Shown piece after piece: positions 27,023 through 36,214 of a DNA stretch of 64,000 nucleotides. The DNA lies in the NCBI RefSeq assembly GCF_014656395.1, contig NZ_BNCI01000002.1, forward strand, positions 744,001-808,000, given 5' to 3'. Under the pieces are notes generated by a model, which did not search any database, was not told the origin of the DNA, and saw only the letters and a list, made by a program, of their open reading frames with translations. Every line of letters starts with the position of its first letter. Position 1 is the first letter of the stretch. The position numbers were made by a program, and so were the translations under genes. This stretch comes from Kordiimonas sediminis. GTDB taxonomy: Bacteria; Pseudomonadota; Alphaproteobacteria; Sphingomonadales; Kordiimonadaceae.

Positions 27023-27481
27023 ATGAAAGCAGTAACAAAGGATCAATTACAGAACTTTGTCGGTAAGGAAACCGGGGTGTCTGAATGGCTGACCATTGAT
27101 CAGGAACGCATTAATGTTTTTGCCGATGTTACGCTGGATAACCAATTTATCCACGTTGACCCTGAGGCTGCGGCAAAGTCACCATTCGGTACGACAATTG
27201 CGCATGGCTTTCTGACACTGTCCTTACTTAGTCATTTTTCTCTTGAGGCATGTGTCGGGATTGAAGGAACCCAAATGGGTGTCAATTACGGCCTGGACAA
27301 GGTCCGTTTCCTTGCGCCTGTCAAGGTAGACAGTCGAATTCGTGCCCGTGTGGTATTGAAGGAAGTGACCGAAAAACCTGGTAACCGGTTTTTGATGAAA
27401 AATGAATTCACAATTGAGATTGAAGGCGAGGATACTCCGGCATTGATTGCTGAATGGCTATTCCTGGCCTTCGTCGCTTAA
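27023..27481 (+). CDS. MaoC-like (R)-specific enoyl-CoA hydratase
   Basis: A 152-residue hotdog-fold hydratase. The signature DNQFIHVDPEAAAKSPFG followed by TIAHGFLTLSLLS holds the expected catalytic Asp/Asn-His pair of R-specific hydratase 2 enzymes. It adds water to trans-2-enoyl-CoA to give (R)-3-hydroxyacyl-CoA. The next gene is an HSD17B4-like dehydrogenase, the activity that oxidises the R isomer, so the two mimic the split domains of peroxisomal multifunctional enzyme 2. AGAGAGGA precedes the start. Confidence 0.9.
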   Translation: MKAVTKDQLQNFVGKETGVSEWLTIDQERINVFADVTLDNQFIHVDPEAAAKSPFGTTIAHGFLTLSLLSHFSLEACVGIEGTQMGVNYGLDKVRFLAPVKVDSRIRARVVLKEVTEKPGNRFLMKNEFTIEIEGEDTPALIAEWLFLAFVA

Positions 27482-27516
27482 TTTCTACTCAACGCTTTGG
27501 ATTTGGAGTTATTTTT

Positions 27517-28434
27517 ATGACTATTCGTTTTGATGATCGTGTGGCTATCGTCACTGGTGCAGGTAACGGCTTGGGACGGGAACATGCCTTGGCGCTTGCT
27601 AAACGAGGCGCAAAAGTTGTTGTTAATGATCTTGGTGGTGACGTCAGTGGCGCGGGTGGCTCTGCGACGGCTGCAGAGGCTGTAGTGGCTGAGATTGTAG
27701 CTGCGGGTGGTGAGGCAATTGCCAATGGTGCAAACGTCTGCAAAGTCGACGAAGTAGAAGCAATGGTCCAGGCCGCCATGGATAAATGGGGCCGTATTGA
27801 CATTCTGGTCAACAACGCAGGTATCCTGCGCGATAAAACGTTTACCAAAATGGAACATTCAAACTTCAATATGGTTGTGGATGTGCATTTAACCGGATCC
27901 ATGAACTGTACAAAGGCTGTTTGGGATATTATGCGCGATCAGGGCTTTGGTCGTATCGTCATGACAACGTCTTCATCCGGACTATATGGTAATTTTGGGC
28001 AGGCAAACTACGGTTCAGCCAAAATGGGCGTGGTGGGACTGATGAACACACTTTGCCTTGAAGGTGCTAAATATAACATCAATGTAAACTGTCTTAGCCC
28101 ATGTGCAGCAACACGCATGACGGAAGGGTTGATGCCACAAGAGGCGCTTGATCTTTTGAAGCCTGAACTTGTGACACCGGCTGTATTATATCTAGTCTCA
28201 GATGAAGGACCAAACCGCACAATTCTCGCTGCAGGGGCAGGCCACTTTGCACGTGCAGTAGTTAACGAAACAGAAGGCCTGGCGTTCGCGGAAGGCGAAG
28301 CAACAGCAGAAAATATTGCAGCTAATTGGGATGCGATTGCTAATAGCGAACAAAAAGAACTTAAAGCAGGCGGCGAACAAACAATGAAGTTTTTGCAGCA
28401 TGCTGCTGCCGCCAATGGCGTGAAACTCGGATAA
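27517..28434 (+). CDS. (3R)-hydroxyacyl-CoA dehydrogenase, HSD17B4/MFE-2-like SDR
   Basis: A 305-residue SDR resembling the dehydrogenase domain of peroxisomal MFE-2 (17-beta-HSD type 4). The diagnostic features are TGAGNGLGREHALALAKRG, VVVNDLGGDVSG, NNAGILRDKTFTKM, and the catalytic serine and Y-G-S-A-K in NYGSAKMGVVGL, plus a C-terminal extension after LVSDEGPNRTI. It should oxidise (R)-3-hydroxyacyl-CoA to the 3-oxo form. The ATG at 27517, preceded by GGAG, is chosen over an in-frame codon at 27454 that would overlap the MaoC gene. No hydratase or SCP2 domain is fused. Confidence 0.9.
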   Translation: MTIRFDDRVAIVTGAGNGLGREHALALAKRGAKVVVNDLGGDVSGAGGSATAAEAVVAEIVAAGGEAIANGANVCKVDEVEAMVQAAMDKWGRIDILVNNAGILRDKTFTKMEHSNFNMVVDVHLTGSMNCTKAVWDIMRDQGFGRIVMTTSSSGLYGNFGQANYGSAKMGVVGLMNTLCLEGAKYNINVNCLSPCAATRMTEGLMPQEALDLLKPELVTPAVLYLVSDEGPNRTILAAGAGHFARAVVNETEGLAFAEGEATAENIAANWDAIANSEQKELKAGGEQTMKFLQHAAAANGVKLG

Positions 28435-28462
28435 CTAAAGAAACATCAGAAGGAGAATGACA

Positions 28463-29644
28463 ATGCGTGAAGCAGTCATCGTATCTACCGCGCGTACACC
28501 GATTGGTCGAGCTTACCGTGGTGCTTTTAATGCGACACAGGCACCAACACTTGGTGGTCATGCTATTGAACATGCAGTCAAACGGGCTGGCATAGACGGC
28601 GCGGAGGTTGAAGATGTGATTATGGGGTGTGCCTTAACCCAGGGCACCTCTGGCGGTAATATAGGACGTACAGCGGCCTTGCGTGCTGGTTTGCCTGTGA
28701 CGGTTTCAGGTATGACACTTGATCGTCAATGTTCTAGTGGCATGATGGCGATCGCAACTGCTGCCAAGCAAATTGTTCATGACGGAATGGATGTGGCTAT
28801 TGGTGCTGGTCTGGATAGCATCTCTCTCGTTCAAAATGACAAAATGAACACGCACATGATGGTCGACAAAAGTCTGGTTGCGATGCACAAGGATATTTAT
28901 ATGCCAATGCTGCAAACGGCAGAGGTGGTTGCAGATCGCTACGGCATTAGTCGCGACGCAATGGATGAATATGGCTATCAGTCCCAAATGCGGACTGCGG
29001 CTGCACAGCAAGCAGGCAAGTTTGACGACGAAATCGTGCCTCTGGCTTCCAAAATGGGTGTCATGAACAAAGAAACAGGTGAGATAACCTTCCATGATGT
29101 AACGCTTGAAAAAGACGAAGGTAACCGACCAGAGACAACTCTGGAAGGCTTGCAGGGTCTGCGTACGGTTATTGAAGGCGGTACCATCACGGCGGGTAAC
29201 GCAAGCCAGCTTTCTGATGGTGCGTCTGCATCTGTCTTGATGGAAGCGAAGGTAGCCGAACAGAAAGGGCTAAATCCGCTTGGTATTTACCGAGGTATTG
29301 CGGTTGCTGGGTGTGAACCAGACGAAATGGGTATTGGACCAATTTGGGCAGTGCCAAAGCTATTGAAAGCAAACGGCTTGACTATGGATGATATCGGTCT
29401 TTGGGAACTAAATGAAGCGTTTGCCGTTCAGGTACTTTACTGCCGTGATAAGCTTGGTATCCCCAATGATCTGCTGAATGTGAATGGTGGTGCTATTTCC
29501 GTTGGCCACCCTTACGGTATGTCTGGTGCGCGCATGGTTGGCCATGCCTTGATCGAAGGTAAGCGTCGCGGCGCCAAATATGTTGTCTGCACGATGTGTG
29601 TTGGCGGCGGCATGGGTGCTGCTGGCTTGTTCGAAGTCGTTTAA
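28463..29644 (+). CDS. Acetyl-CoA C-acyltransferase (thiolase)
   Basis: A 393-residue thiolase that cleaves 3-oxoacyl-CoA with CoA, releasing acetyl- or propionyl-CoA. The nucleophile is C90 in DRQCSSG, the activating histidine is in [16 protein letters not shown], and the second cysteine is in [12 protein letters not shown]. The second of two ATGs (28463) is preferred because AAGGAG is 7 bases upstream of it but only one base from the first. It closes the operon that starts at 20880 and is followed directly by an intrinsic terminator, so the operon holds every step of one beta-oxidation round. Confidence 0.93.
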   Translation: MREAVIVSTARTPIGRAYRGAFNATQAPTLGGHAIEHAVKRAGIDGAEVEDVIMGCALTQGTSGGNIGRTAALRAGLPVTVSGMTLDRQCSSGMMAIATAAKQIVHDGMDVAIGAGLDSISLVQNDKMNTHMMVDKSLVAMHKDIYMPMLQTAEVVADRYGISRDAMDEYGYQSQMRTAAAQQAGKFDDEIVPLASKMGVMNKETGEITFHDVTLEKDEGNRPETTLEGLQGLRTVIEGGTITAGNASQLSDGASASVLMEAKVAEQKGLNPLGIYRGIAVAGCEPDEMGIGPIWAVPKLLKANGLTMDDIGLWELNEAFAVQVLYCRDKLGIPNDLLNVNGGAISVGHPYGMSGARMVGHALIEGKRRGAKYVVCTMCVGGGMGAAGLFEVV

Positions 29645-29653
29645 TATATCTTT

Positions 29654-29676
29654 AAGGGGGCCTACGGCCCCTTTTT
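29654..29676 (+). terminator. Intrinsic terminator of the 20880-29644 operon
   Basis: ggggcc (29657-29662) pairs with ggcccc (29666-29671) around a TAC loop, flanked by A-T pairs and followed by five T. It lies 10 bases after the thiolase stop and marks the operon end. Confidence 0.85.
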
Positions 29677-29711
29677 ACCATTAATAGTGTAAAGCGGAAT
29701 AGGGGACGGCA

Positions 29712-30677
29712 ATGAAAGCTGTATTGTGTACGGAATTAGGGCCTGCTGAAAAGTTGCAGGTGATGGAAATTGATACACCAACACCAGGCAAGGGTGAGGT
29801 GCTGATTGATGTAAAGGCAGCTGGGCTTAATTTCCCGGATACTTTGATTATTGAAGGTAAATATCAATTTAAGCCACCACTGCCATTTACGCCGGGCGGG
29901 GAAGGTTCAGGTGTTGTAAGTCAAGTGGGTGACGGTGTAGATCACTTAAAAGTAGGCGACAGGGTTATTTTCACAAATAATACGGGTGCCTTTGCAGAGA
30001 AAGTAGTCGCAAATGCAGCCGTTTGTATCCCAATTCCTGCGGCGATGAGTTTTGAAGTCGCGGCAGGTTTCACGATAACATATGCAACGACCTATCATGC
30101 CCTGAAACAGCGTGCAAATATTCAGCCAGGAGAGACAGTCCTGGTTCTTGGAGCAGCTGGCGGCGTGGGGTTGGCAACGGTGGAGCTCGCTAAGGCCATG
30201 GGGGCGCGGGTCATTGCGGCTGCAAGCAGTGATGAGAAGCTTGCAGTGTGCAAGAAGGCAGGTGCTGATGAGCTGATCAATTATTCTACCGATGACCTGA
30301 AGGCCCGCATGAAAGAGCTTGGTGGTTGTGATATTGTTTATGATCCAGTGGGTGGGGATTATTCAGAAACGGCGCTTCGTACATTAAAACCAGGTGGCCG
30401 TTTGTTAGTAATCGGTTTTGCTGCTGGTGATATCCCAAAAATTCCTATCAACCTGTGTCTTATTAAACAAACATCAATCGTTGGAGTGTTCTGGGGCGCA
30501 TGGGCAGCAGCACACCCTGCAGAGCAACGTCAGAATATGGAAGCAATGTTTGCAATGCTTGAAAAAGGTACAATTGCGCCTCTGGTCAATGATGTCTTCA
30601 GTCTTAACCAAATAAAGGATGCTTATGCCTGTTTGACAGAGCGAAGAGCCAAAGGAAAAGTAATTATTACGCCATAA
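29712..30677 (+). CDS. NADPH:quinone oxidoreductase-like MDR protein
   Basis: A 321-residue medium-chain dehydrogenase/reductase without the catalytic or structural zinc cysteines, as in the quinone oxidoreductase (QOR) branch. The N-terminal AAGLNFPDTLIIEGKY and PGGEGSGVV blocks and the NADPH motif GAAGGVGLATVELAKAMGAR are characteristic. It could reduce quinones, or enoyl-type double bonds, as some relatives do. GGGGA precedes the ATG. It follows the operon terminator by 36 bases and therefore has its own promoter or relies on read-through. Confidence 0.87.
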   Translation: MKAVLCTELGPAEKLQVMEIDTPTPGKGEVLIDVKAAGLNFPDTLIIEGKYQFKPPLPFTPGGEGSGVVSQVGDGVDHLKVGDRVIFTNNTGAFAEKVVANAAVCIPIPAAMSFEVAAGFTITYATTYHALKQRANIQPGETVLVLGAAGGVGLATVELAKAMGARVIAAASSDEKLAVCKKAGADELINYSTDDLKARMKELGGCDIVYDPVGGDYSETALRTLKPGGRLLVIGFAAGDIPKIPINLCLIKQTSIVGVFWGAWAAAHPAEQRQNMEAMFAMLEKGTIAPLVNDVFSLNQIKDAYACLTERRAKGKVIITP

Positions 30678-30687
30678 TCGTATTTTA

Positions 30688-30702
30688 TGGACTAGTTAGT
30701 CT
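30688..30702. promoter_or_regulatory. Dyad TGGACTA-G-TTAGTCT upstream of the patatin gene
   Basis: TGGACTA (30688-30694) and TTAGTCT (30696-30702) form a close dyad (GACTA-GT-TAGTC core) in the 73-base gap before the patatin-like gene. The half-sites echo TTAGTCCA/TGGACTAA at 13238-13270, which hints at one regulator for both, although the half-site arrangement differs. Confidence 0.3.
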
Positions 30703-30750
30703 TGAAAAAGATACAAAGGCCGATATTCTCATATTTCTAATTAGGGATAT

Positions 30751-31818
30751 ATGATGTCGGCCTTACGTATTATTGCAGGTAAAAATGCCAAACAGCGGAT
30801 AGAGGACAGGGGATTAACTCCTGATCTTGTGCGTGCTGTTGTAGGTGCTTCTGGTGGCCCCAAATGGCTGGTACTTCAGGCGCTTGACCGTTTTCTTTTT
30901 GGTGCATGGCTTCCAATGGCATCTCAGAAGATTGATTTGGTTGGGTCATCAATTGGTGCGTGGCGCATGGCGCTTGCGGCGCACCCGGAACCTTCCCGAA
31001 AGGTTGATGAGTTTATTGATGGTTATCTTTCCTATCGTTCCTCTAATGGGGTAACCGCGGCGGAAATAACCCGGCAATCTTACGAAATACTTGATACCGT
31101 TTTCCCTGACGATGATAAGGCTGCCCTTACAAATAACCCCCAAAGAAATTTAAATATAGTAGCTGTAAGGTGCAAAGGCCTAACGGCCAGTAGGATTAAG
31201 CTGTTTGAATTCATTGGCCTGCTTTCTTCCGCAGTTTTCAATGCGGTTGATAGAAAAGGGTTAGGTCTGTTTTTTGATCGCGTGGTTTTTCATAGCCATG
31301 AACAGCCCATGTTATCAGAACAGTGGCAGGATTATAATAGGGTAGACATAAAACTGGGTGGAGCACTATTGCCACAAGCTTTGATGGCGAGCGGGTCTGT
31401 GCCGTTTGTCATTGATCCTGTGGTGAACATCCCGGGTGCACCAGAGGGTGTTTACCGTGACGGTGGCGTGATTGACTACCATTTTGATGTGTCATGGAAA
31501 ACTGGTGACGGGATTATACTGTATCCTCACTTTTACCCCCACTTAATACCAGGTTGGTTCGATAAGCGTAGAGTTTCACGCCGTGTCCGCGGTGATGTTT
31601 GGGATGATATGTTGTTGCTATGTCCGACAGACGATTTTGTTGCATCTCTGCCGTATCAGCAAATTCCAGAACGATCCAATTTCACTGAAATGCCTGACGC
31701 AGAAAGGCTGACGTATTGGAAAACAGTTATTAGCGAAAGCAGAAGGCTAGAGGAAGAGTTGGGGAACCTTCTGCAGTCACATGATAAATTAATGGACTGT
31801 ATTGAAGCAGCGCCATGA
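30751..31818 (+). CDS. Patatin-like phospholipase/lipid acyl hydrolase
   Basis: A 355-residue cytoplasmic patatin-fold protein. The glycine-rich oxyanion segment GASGGPKW is at 32-39, the nucleophile elbow GSSIG at 65-69 gives S67, and the dyad aspartate is D237 in YRDGGVIDYH. All the catalytic parts of a Ser-Asp acyl hydrolase are present. It lies 25 bases before an acyl-CoA ligase gene, so fatty acids it releases could be activated directly. No signal peptide is visible. The start is one of two adjacent ATGs (30751 or 30754). Confidence 0.85.
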   Translation: MMSALRIIAGKNAKQRIEDRGLTPDLVRAVVGASGGPKWLVLQALDRFLFGAWLPMASQKIDLVGSSIGAWRMALAAHPEPSRKVDEFIDGYLSYRSSNGVTAAEITRQSYEILDTVFPDDDKAALTNNPQRNLNIVAVRCKGLTASRIKLFEFIGLLSSAVFNAVDRKGLGLFFDRVVFHSHEQPMLSEQWQDYNRVDIKLGGALLPQALMASGSVPFVIDPVVNIPGAPEGVYRDGGVIDYHFDVSWKTGDGIILYPHFYPHLIPGWFDKRRVSRRVRGDVWDDMLLLCPTDDFVASLPYQQIPERSNFTEMPDAERLTYWKTVISESRRLEEELGNLLQSHDKLMDCIEAAP

Positions 31819-31843
31819 TCACAACGTAAGGGGAGGTACAGCA

Positions 31844-33538
31844 ATGATCATTAAGGGTGAAGAGTTTACCGATGCGGATATGCTGGCATCTAATGCCGGC
31901 AACCTGATCGACATATGTGTTGAACGTAATCCACATATGCCGTGTGTTAGTTGTGTCCTGCCTTCCGGCCACCACCATACTCTGACGTATGCTGAAGTTG
32001 GTCGACTGTCAGACGCTATGGCGGTTTTCCTTAGGGAGGAATTGAAGCTTAATACAAATGACGTAATCGCCATACAGTCATTGAATATGCTGGCATATCC
32101 TGTTGTTGCATTTGGTGCTTTTAAGGCAGGCATCAAAATAACTAATATCAACCCTTTATACACGCCAGAAGAAACCCAGCATCAGTTGCAGGACAGTAAG
32201 GCTAAGATATTGTTTGTGGTAGATTTGTTCGGGGACAAATTAGACTCCGCAATTAAGGATACGGATGTAGAGAAAGTTTTCTCCCTGTCATTGGTTGATT
32301 TGTTTCCGACAGTGAAGGCGGGCATTCTAAAGTTTGCAATGAAACGGGTTAAAAAGATTATCCCTGAAGCGTCTGTTGGGTTTCATGGGTCGCTGGCGTC
32401 AATTTTAAAAATAGGTAACAAGCACTTATCACGCGGTGTTGATATTCCATCATACCGCAAAGACGTTACGTTGGATGATACACTTATCTATCAGTACACA
32501 GGTGGCACCACTGGACGCAGTAAGGGCGCGGAGTTAACCCACAGGAATATTGTTTCGAATATATCGCAAGCCAAGAAAAAAGAAGAGGCACTTGCAGAAG
32601 AAACGAATGAGACATTGTTGCTCGTACTTCCACTTTATCATGTTTATGCTCTTGCTGTCGGGATGATCTCTGGCATGTATGCTGGTGGTCATATGGTGCT
32701 GGTACCGGTGCCTAGGCCGCTTTCTAATCTTAAGCCAGTTTTCGAGACATTCGATATTACGATCCTGCCGGGCGTTAATACGCTTTTCCTAGGACTTCTG
32801 GAAGAAGAATGGTTTAAAGCTAAACCGCCTACGACGCTTAAATATTGCTATTCTGGTGCCGCACCGTTGCAAACTTCCATTGCACAGGAGTGGAGTGCGC
32901 TAACTAACTGCAAAATCTTCGAGGGGTATGGTCTTACAGAGAGCACCTGTATGGTGGCGACGATGCCGCTAGATAGAGACCCTAAAATCGGAACTTGTGG
33001 CAAAGCGGCCCCGGGTACCGAACTCAAAGTAACTGATGAAGCGGGTAATATCTTGCCAGTTGGGGAAGCAGGGGAGTTGTGGGTTAGAGGGCCACAAGTA
33101 ATGAAAGGCTATTTAAACCAGCCTGAAGCAACACAGGAAACAATAGTCGACGGGTGGCTTAAAACCGGAGATGTGGCGGTAATTGACGATGAAGGCTATC
33201 TGAAAATTGTCGACCGGATTAAAGATATGGTCATTGTGTCGGGATTTAATGTGTACCCAACCGAGGTTGAAGATGCTTTGATGATGAACGCAGCTATCGC
33301 TGAAGCCGCCGTCGTGGGTGTATCAGATGATCATACGGGGGAAAAACTTATTGCCTATGTCATTAAGGCTGACCAAAATTTAACAGAACAGGATGTTATT
33401 GATCATTGCCGGGAGCACCTGACTGGATATAAGGTACCCAAAGTCGTCGTTATGATCGATGAAATGCCAAAATCACCAGTTGGTAAGGTTCTGCGCCGAG
33501 AGTTGCGAGATCAGGCAATCAGGGACTTTGCCTCCTAA
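31844..33538 (+). CDS. Long-chain fatty acid-CoA ligase-like AMP-dependent synthetase
   Basis: A 564-residue adenylate-forming ligase, FadD-like. Motifs are QYTGGTTGRSKGAELTHRN, the Y-H-V-Y-A segment, GYGLTESTCMV, the hinge DRIKDMVIVSGFNVYP and the adenylation lysine in SPVGKVLRRELR. ATG 31844 follows GGGGAGGT and is preferred over a frame starting inside the patatin gene. It differs clearly from the ligase at 23219, so the cluster has two activation enzymes, presumably for different acids. It is 14 bases upstream of an SDR gene. Confidence 0.9.
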   Translation: MIIKGEEFTDADMLASNAGNLIDICVERNPHMPCVSCVLPSGHHHTLTYAEVGRLSDAMAVFLREELKLNTNDVIAIQSLNMLAYPVVAFGAFKAGIKITNINPLYTPEETQHQLQDSKAKILFVVDLFGDKLDSAIKDTDVEKVFSLSLVDLFPTVKAGILKFAMKRVKKIIPEASVGFHGSLASILKIGNKHLSRGVDIPSYRKDVTLDDTLIYQYTGGTTGRSKGAELTHRNIVSNISQAKKKEEALAEETNETLLLVLPLYHVYALAVGMISGMYAGGHMVLVPVPRPLSNLKPVFETFDITILPGVNTLFLGLLEEEWFKAKPPTTLKYCYSGAAPLQTSIAQEWSALTNCKIFEGYGLTESTCMVATMPLDRDPKIGTCGKAAPGTELKVTDEAGNILPVGEAGELWVRGPQVMKGYLNQPEATQETIVDGWLKTGDVAVIDDEGYLKIVDRIKDMVIVSGFNVYPTEVEDALMMNAAIAEAAVVGVSDDHTGEKLIAYVIKADQNLTEQDVIDHCREHLTGYKVPKVVVMIDEMPKSPVGKVLRRELRDQAIRDFAS

Positions 33539-33552
33539 GGGAAGGGGGGAAT

Positions 33553-34311
33553 ATGGACCTAGGACTAAAAGGCCGCCGTGCACTTGTTACGGGCGGTAGC
33601 CGCGGTATCGGATTTGCTACTGTTCGTAAATTGGCCAGTGAGGGAGCTAATGTTCGGTTCTGTGCACGCACACAGTCTGACATTGATAGGGCAGTTGATG
33701 CATGCCGTGATCTGCCAGGGCAGGTTACTGGTGGTGCCTGTAATGTCTCAGATAGTGAATCGTTGGCACAATTCATTCTTGAAACCGCCGATATGCTGGA
33801 TGGTCTTGACATAGTAGTGCCGAATGTTTCGGGTGGTGCGACACCCGGGCAGGCAGGCTGGCAGTCTGCTGTTCAAACTGATTTGATGGGCACGGTTACC
33901 ACATGCGAAGTGGCGCTGCCGCTTATTGCTGATACTGGCGGGGGTGCGATTACGGTTATTTCCAGTATATCCGGACTGGAGCAAACTGGCGGTGTGTCCG
34001 CTTACGGCACAGTCAAGTCTGCACTGATCAGCTATGCTGCACAGTTATCTGAGACCGCTGTCACACAACATGTGCGCGTCAATAGTGTCTCGCCTGGTCC
34101 CATTTATATCGAGGACGGCTTTTGGGGGCAGGTTAAAAGGCAAAATCCAGAAATGTACAACGCTGTTGAGGCGCGACACGGTTCGGCACGGCTGGGAACG
34201 GCAGATGAAGTGGCAAATGTTGTTGCCTTTCTCTCCAGCGAGGCAGCGTCATGGGTTACCGGTACCAATGTGAAAGTAGACGGCGGCTTTACCAAAGGCA
34301 TACAATTTTGA
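33553..34311 (+). CDS. Short-chain dehydrogenase/reductase (FabG-like)
   Basis: A 252-residue classical SDR. TGGSRGIGFATVRKLASEG binds the cofactor; the catalytic serine is in VISSISGLEQ and the Y-G-T-V-K motif follows. The usual N-N-A-G is replaced by P-N-V-S-G in VVPNVSGGATPG, a variation seen in some members related to 3-oxoacyl reductases that form a subgroup with this motif. It is the last gene of the patatin-ligase-SDR run. A hairpin-like TGGCA...TGCCA lies downstream at about 34327-34345 with T in the loop. The substrate is unknown. Confidence 0.85.
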   Translation: MDLGLKGRRALVTGGSRGIGFATVRKLASEGANVRFCARTQSDIDRAVDACRDLPGQVTGGACNVSDSESLAQFILETADMLDGLDIVVPNVSGGATPGQAGWQSAVQTDLMGTVTTCEVALPLIADTGGGAITVISSISGLEQTGGVSAYGTVKSALISYAAQLSETAVTQHVRVNSVSPGPIYIEDGFWGQVKRQNPEMYNAVEARHGSARLGTADEVANVVAFLSSEAASWVTGTNVKVDGGFTKGIQF

Positions 34312-34376
34312 ATTCGTACAAATAATGGCAGTCTTTTTTGCCAGGAAAATTTACTAAGCATAAATGAGGGGCGATA

Positions 34377-36128
34377 ATGAAAAAATACTTACTGACAACG
34401 GCTATTATACTGGCAGGTTTCATACCAACGTCTGCGGATACTGCTACAGAAAATGCGCTAGAGGATCTTTTTGCTAAAGAACGAGCATATTATTATTCTG
34501 TCAATCCCGGTACGGCCCCAAAGGGACAGCCACGTCCTGTTGCCGATAGAATGGCCCCTGTAAGTGCCGATTTTCATGCATCGCACAAAGCAAAGTTGCA
34601 GGCTCTAAAAGATCAATTGGGTTCAATTGATCGTTCAAAGCTGGAGGAAGAAAGCCAGCTAAACTATGATATGTTTGTATATTACCTGAACTCAGGTTTG
34701 ATTTTTGAGAATACTCGAAATTGGCGTATGCCGTTTGTCAGTGACGGTGGCTTCCATAGTTACCTCCCCAGAATGGCTTCTATGGTTAGTCTCAAAAGCA
34801 AAGAAGACTATGAAGCATATATTGCACGTCTAAATGATATCCCGCGGTATTTTGACGATCATATCGCCAATATGCGCATTGGGATCAAGGACGGCTACAC
34901 CATGCCAAAAATCGTGCTTGATGGTTTATTGTCTACTTTCTCGGCGCCAATAGTTGAAAAAGCTGAAGATAGTGCATTCTACAAACCATTTATGAACATG
35001 TCGAAGTTTCTGTCGGATGCAGAAAAGGAAGCATTAAGGGCAAAAGGCAAAGACGCTGTAATGAACAGTGTGAATGCGGCCTATGTGAAATTGAATACTT
35101 TCATGAACGAGGAATACTATCCAGCGGCACGTGAAAGCCTGGGGGCGTCAGAGTGGCCAAATGGTGATGAAATTTATAAAGAGTTTGTGAAATATTACAC
35201 TACTCTAGACGTTACGCCGGACGAAATACACGAGCTGGGTTTGCAGGAAGTTGCCCGCATCAGGTCTGAAATGGAAGAAATCATCAAGGAGGTTGGCTAT
35301 GAAGGAACCTTCAAAGAGTTCTTAACCTTTTTGCGGACAGATGAGCAGTTCTACGCCAAGTCTGCAAAAGAACTATTGATGCATGCCAGCTATATCGCCA
35401 AGAAAATTGATGGCCGTTTGCCTGCGCTATTTGGTAAAATGCCGCGTCAGCCTTATGGTGTGGAGGCCGTGCCGGACGCTATCGCGCCTAATTACACCAC
35501 AGGGCGCTATGTTGGTGCACCGCTTACCGCTGACCGTGGGGGTTACTACTGGGTCAACACACACTTCCTGGATAAACGCCCATTGTATGCCTTGCCGGCC
35601 TTGACGTTGCATGAGGGGGCACCGGGGCATCATACACAGAATGCACTGTCTAAAGAGCTGGAGAATGTGCCCGAGTTCCGTCTTGGCCTCTATCCTCATG
35701 CATTTGGCGAAGGTTGGGGTTTGTACAGTGAAAAACTAGGGCTGGACATGAATATCTATGAGACCCCCTATGAGCAATTTGGACGCCTGACGTATGAGAT
35801 GTGGCGGGCTTGCAGGCTCGTGATCGATACTGGTATTCATTCAAAGGGCTGGACCAGAAGACAGGCGCAGTTACTGCTAGAGGAAAACTCAGCGCTTTCA
35901 ACCCACAATATCAGGACAGAAGTTGATCGCTATATTTCCTGGCCGGGTCAGGCTTTGGCCTACAAAATGGGAGAGCTTAAATTGCTCGAACTACGCAAAC
36001 TTGTCGAGGAAACTTTGGGTGAAAAGTTTGACATCAAAGCGTTTCATGATCGGATAATGTCTGCAGGTGGTGTGCCTTTGACTATCCTTGAAGCCCGTGT
36101 TCAATCATGGATCGATGCACAAAAATAG
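34377..36128 (+). CDS. Secreted DUF885-family protein (putative metallopeptidase-like)
   Basis: A 583-residue protein with an N-terminal signal peptide (MKKYLLTTAIILAGF, cleavage probably near the T-S-A at about residue 20). The DUF885 signature HEGAPGHHTQ occupies residues 412-421, and helical segments typical of the family run throughout. The H-E-G-x-P-G-H-H motif suggests a zinc site, and the family is suspected to hold peptidases, but a biochemical activity is not established for it. It is probably periplasmic or lipid-free secreted. GAGGGG precedes the ATG. No partner gene is obvious. Confidence 0.85.
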   Translation: MKKYLLTTAIILAGFIPTSADTATENALEDLFAKERAYYYSVNPGTAPKGQPRPVADRMAPVSADFHASHKAKLQALKDQLGSIDRSKLEEESQLNYDMFVYYLNSGLIFENTRNWRMPFVSDGGFHSYLPRMASMVSLKSKEDYEAYIARLNDIPRYFDDHIANMRIGIKDGYTMPKIVLDGLLSTFSAPIVEKAEDSAFYKPFMNMSKFLSDAEKEALRAKGKDAVMNSVNAAYVKLNTFMNEEYYPAARESLGASEWPNGDEIYKEFVKYYTTLDVTPDEIHELGLQEVARIRSEMEEIIKEVGYEGTFKEFLTFLRTDEQFYAKSAKELLMHASYIAKKIDGRLPALFGKMPRQPYGVEAVPDAIAPNYTTGRYVGAPLTADRGGYYWVNTHFLDKRPLYALPALTLHEGAPGHHTQNALSKELENVPEFRLGLYPHAFGEGWGLYSEKLGLDMNIYETPYEQFGRLTYEMWRACRLVIDTGIHSKGWTRRQAQLLLEENSALSTHNIRTEVDRYISWPGQALAYKMGELKLLELRKLVEETLGEKFDIKAFHDRIMSAGGVPLTILEARVQSWIDAQK

Positions 36129-36135
36129 AAAAATA

Positions 36136-36202
36136 TTTCTATAGTAACAATAAAGTGGGTTGTTATTCTATTGTGGCTGCATTATTTCCTGAAATATAGA
36201 AA
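36136..36202 (+). promoter_or_regulatory. Nested dyads in the cysteine synthase leader
   Basis: TTTCTATA (36136-36143) pairs with TATAGAAA (36195-36202), and TAACAA and TTGTTA form an inner stem at about 36145-36165. The outer 3' arm ends directly before the AAGGA ribosome binding site. Stems are A/T-rich and may be weak, so a regulatory role is only possible. Confidence 0.3.
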
Positions 36203-36214
36203 AAGGAATTTAAT

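Noticed and set aside
34327-34345. TGGCA...TGCCA hairpin after the SDR gene
   Set aside because: The T-run is inside the loop, not after the stem, so it does not fit an intrinsic terminator; noted within the SDR entry only.
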